DNA of 12,730 nt from positions 1 through 12,730 of the forward strand of contig CAIWKW010000047.1 in assembly GCA_903913365.1 (NCBI GenBank), in the 5' to 3' direction. The notes beneath the pieces are model-generated. The model was given only the letters and a program-made list of their open reading frames with translations. It ran no database searches and was not told the DNA's origin. This stretch comes from Candidatus Doudnabacteria bacterium. Its GTDB lineage: Bacteria; Patescibacteriota; Doudnabacteria; UBA920. The translations under genes and the position numbers were made by a program. Below, one piece after another: positions 12,190 to 12,730 of this stretch (positions within the stretch are counted from its first letter, which is position 1; each line of letters starts with the position of its first letter).

Positions 12190-12730
12190 TTACTTTTTCT
12201 TCCACTCCGTTAATTTTCCTGCGTTAATTTCTATCTTGTCCGCTTTGCGCAAATTTCTTATTTGCGCCGTGGACAGGATTTTATAATGTAGGACCCTATC
12301 CAAATGCTGAGGAATTTTAAACAAATTTTTTTCCGATGTCCGCCAGTTTAAACTCCCCCCGTCACCCTCTTTAGAAAAGAGTGGGGTCGAATCGAAAAAG
12401 CTTAAATCAAATAGTTTGGAATACTCGCGCAAAGTCTTTTTGCCGCTGTTTAAAAAGTACTCGTGAAAATATGACATTGCCAGCTCGCGTATGGTTTTAT
12501 AAACCGGCTCGCGGTAACGGAGAACAGCGTGGTTTGTCTTGGAAATTGCACCATAGCAGCCAAACTGCTTAAACACCGCCACCACATGGTCGTCGTCCCC
12601 GGGCTTAATGGATCTTAAATCCAAAATCAAAGGCTTAGCACCGTGAAATTCCAAAACCGCTGCAGCGAACATTGCCCCTTCCATGCAGTGTGCAATTTTA
12701 TGTTTTAAAACCATTCTCGGTGAATAACAG
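12190..12730 (-). CDS. Transglutaminase-like conserved protein, 5' end beyond the window
   Basis: The frame is open to the window edge: codons for CYSPR precede Met12714, and SPRMVLKHKIAHC reads as continuous family sequence, so Met12714 is probably internal. Counting from that Met, AHCMEGAMFAA (8-18) has the candidate nucleophile Cys10, followed by LILDLRS and DDDHVVAVFK (40-49, His43), then SKTNHAVLRYREPVYKTIRELAMSYFHEYF (58-87). The Cys...His order and spacing suggest a transglutaminase/papain-like fold. This is a recurring conserved family of unknown substrate that I recognise by pattern only. Residues about 109-122 (STPLFSKEGDGGSL) look like an inserted peptide encoded by a hairpin repeat (12351-12388), just before the conserved W...LF segment. 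It converges on bshA across the terminator. Confidence 0.75.
   Translation of the reverse strand, partial: CYSPRMVLKHKIAHCMEGAMFAAAVLEFHGAKPLILDLRSIKPGDDDHVVAVFKQFGCYGAISKTNHAVLRYREPVYKTIRELAMSYFHEYFLNSGKKTLREYSKLFDLSFFDSTPLFSKEGDGGSLNWRTSEKNLFKIPQHLDRVLHYKILSTAQIRNLRKADKIEINAGKLTEWKKK
12351..12388. repeat. Hairpin repeat inside the transglutaminase-like gene
   Basis: Plus strand: CTCTTT-AGA-AAAGAG (12367-12381) flanked by C-run (12355-12360) and GGGG (12383-12386). It encodes STPLFSKEGDGGSL in frame on the minus strand, a peptide typical of translated CCCTCTTT/AAAGAGGG repeats rather than of a protein domain. Confidence 0.5.

Overview
The window reads like a piece of a small-genome bacterium, most plausibly a member of the Patescibacteria/CPR (a Parcubacteria-type lineage). 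This is inferred from gene style, not from a marker gene: compact genes, few Shine-Dalgarno sites, candidate leaderless starts, a DUF5666-type exported protein, a Pif1/RecD-like helicase with added N-terminal modules, and several short helical or membrane orphans. There are no rRNA, tRNA, CRISPR, transposase or phage genes. Seventeen genes or candidate genes are listed. All but two of the confident ones lie on the minus strand.

Layout, left to right. 15-812 (-): exported protein of three DUF5666-like repeats. 891-2804 (-): Pif1/RecD-like helicase with two N-terminal helical repeats, a near-ideal promoter and a Gram-positive-type LexA-box match between its -35 and -10. 2935-4718 (-): a likely operon, in transcription order single-pass membrane protein, DedA/VTT membrane protein, AlkA-type DNA glycosylase. 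4760-7035 (-): NERD-domain membrane protein, YgjP-type metalloprotein and an alkyltransferase-like (ATL) DNA-damage protein in tight array, then a GATATT-rich inverted repeat, then MsrA. 7181-7501 (-): small orphan ending in a clear terminator. 7599-8147 (-): exported L,D-transpeptidase. 8215-8310 (+): a speculative 31-residue ORF with an ideal ribosome site. 8283-9913 (-): helical orphan, SAM methyltransferase and exported/membrane orphan with 1-4 nt gaps. 10039-12126 (+): BshC-like protein followed by BshA, the bacillithiol-pathway glycosyltransferase. 12138-12181: perfect bidirectional terminator. 12190-12730 (-): transglutaminase-like protein whose 5' end is cut by the window edge.

Common theme: DNA alkylation and oxidative damage (AlkA-type glycosylase, ATL, MsrA, BshA plus BshC-like thiol genes, a possibly SOS-regulated helicase), together with envelope genes (L,D-transpeptidase, DedA, exported orphans).

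The most unusual observation is that several genes carry palindromic, hairpin-rich DNA segments inside their reading frames, always keeping frame and lying where the conserved fold seems to have a loop: about 142 bp in the BshC-like gene (10569-10710), a perfect 30-bp palindrome of exactly ten codons in bshA (11647-11676), a hairpin of about 37 bp in the glycosylase gene (3351-3387), a shorter one in the transglutaminase-like gene (12351-12388), and related short palindromes in the DUF5666 gene. They resemble in concept the Rickettsia palindromic elements that insert into genes and become translated peptide.
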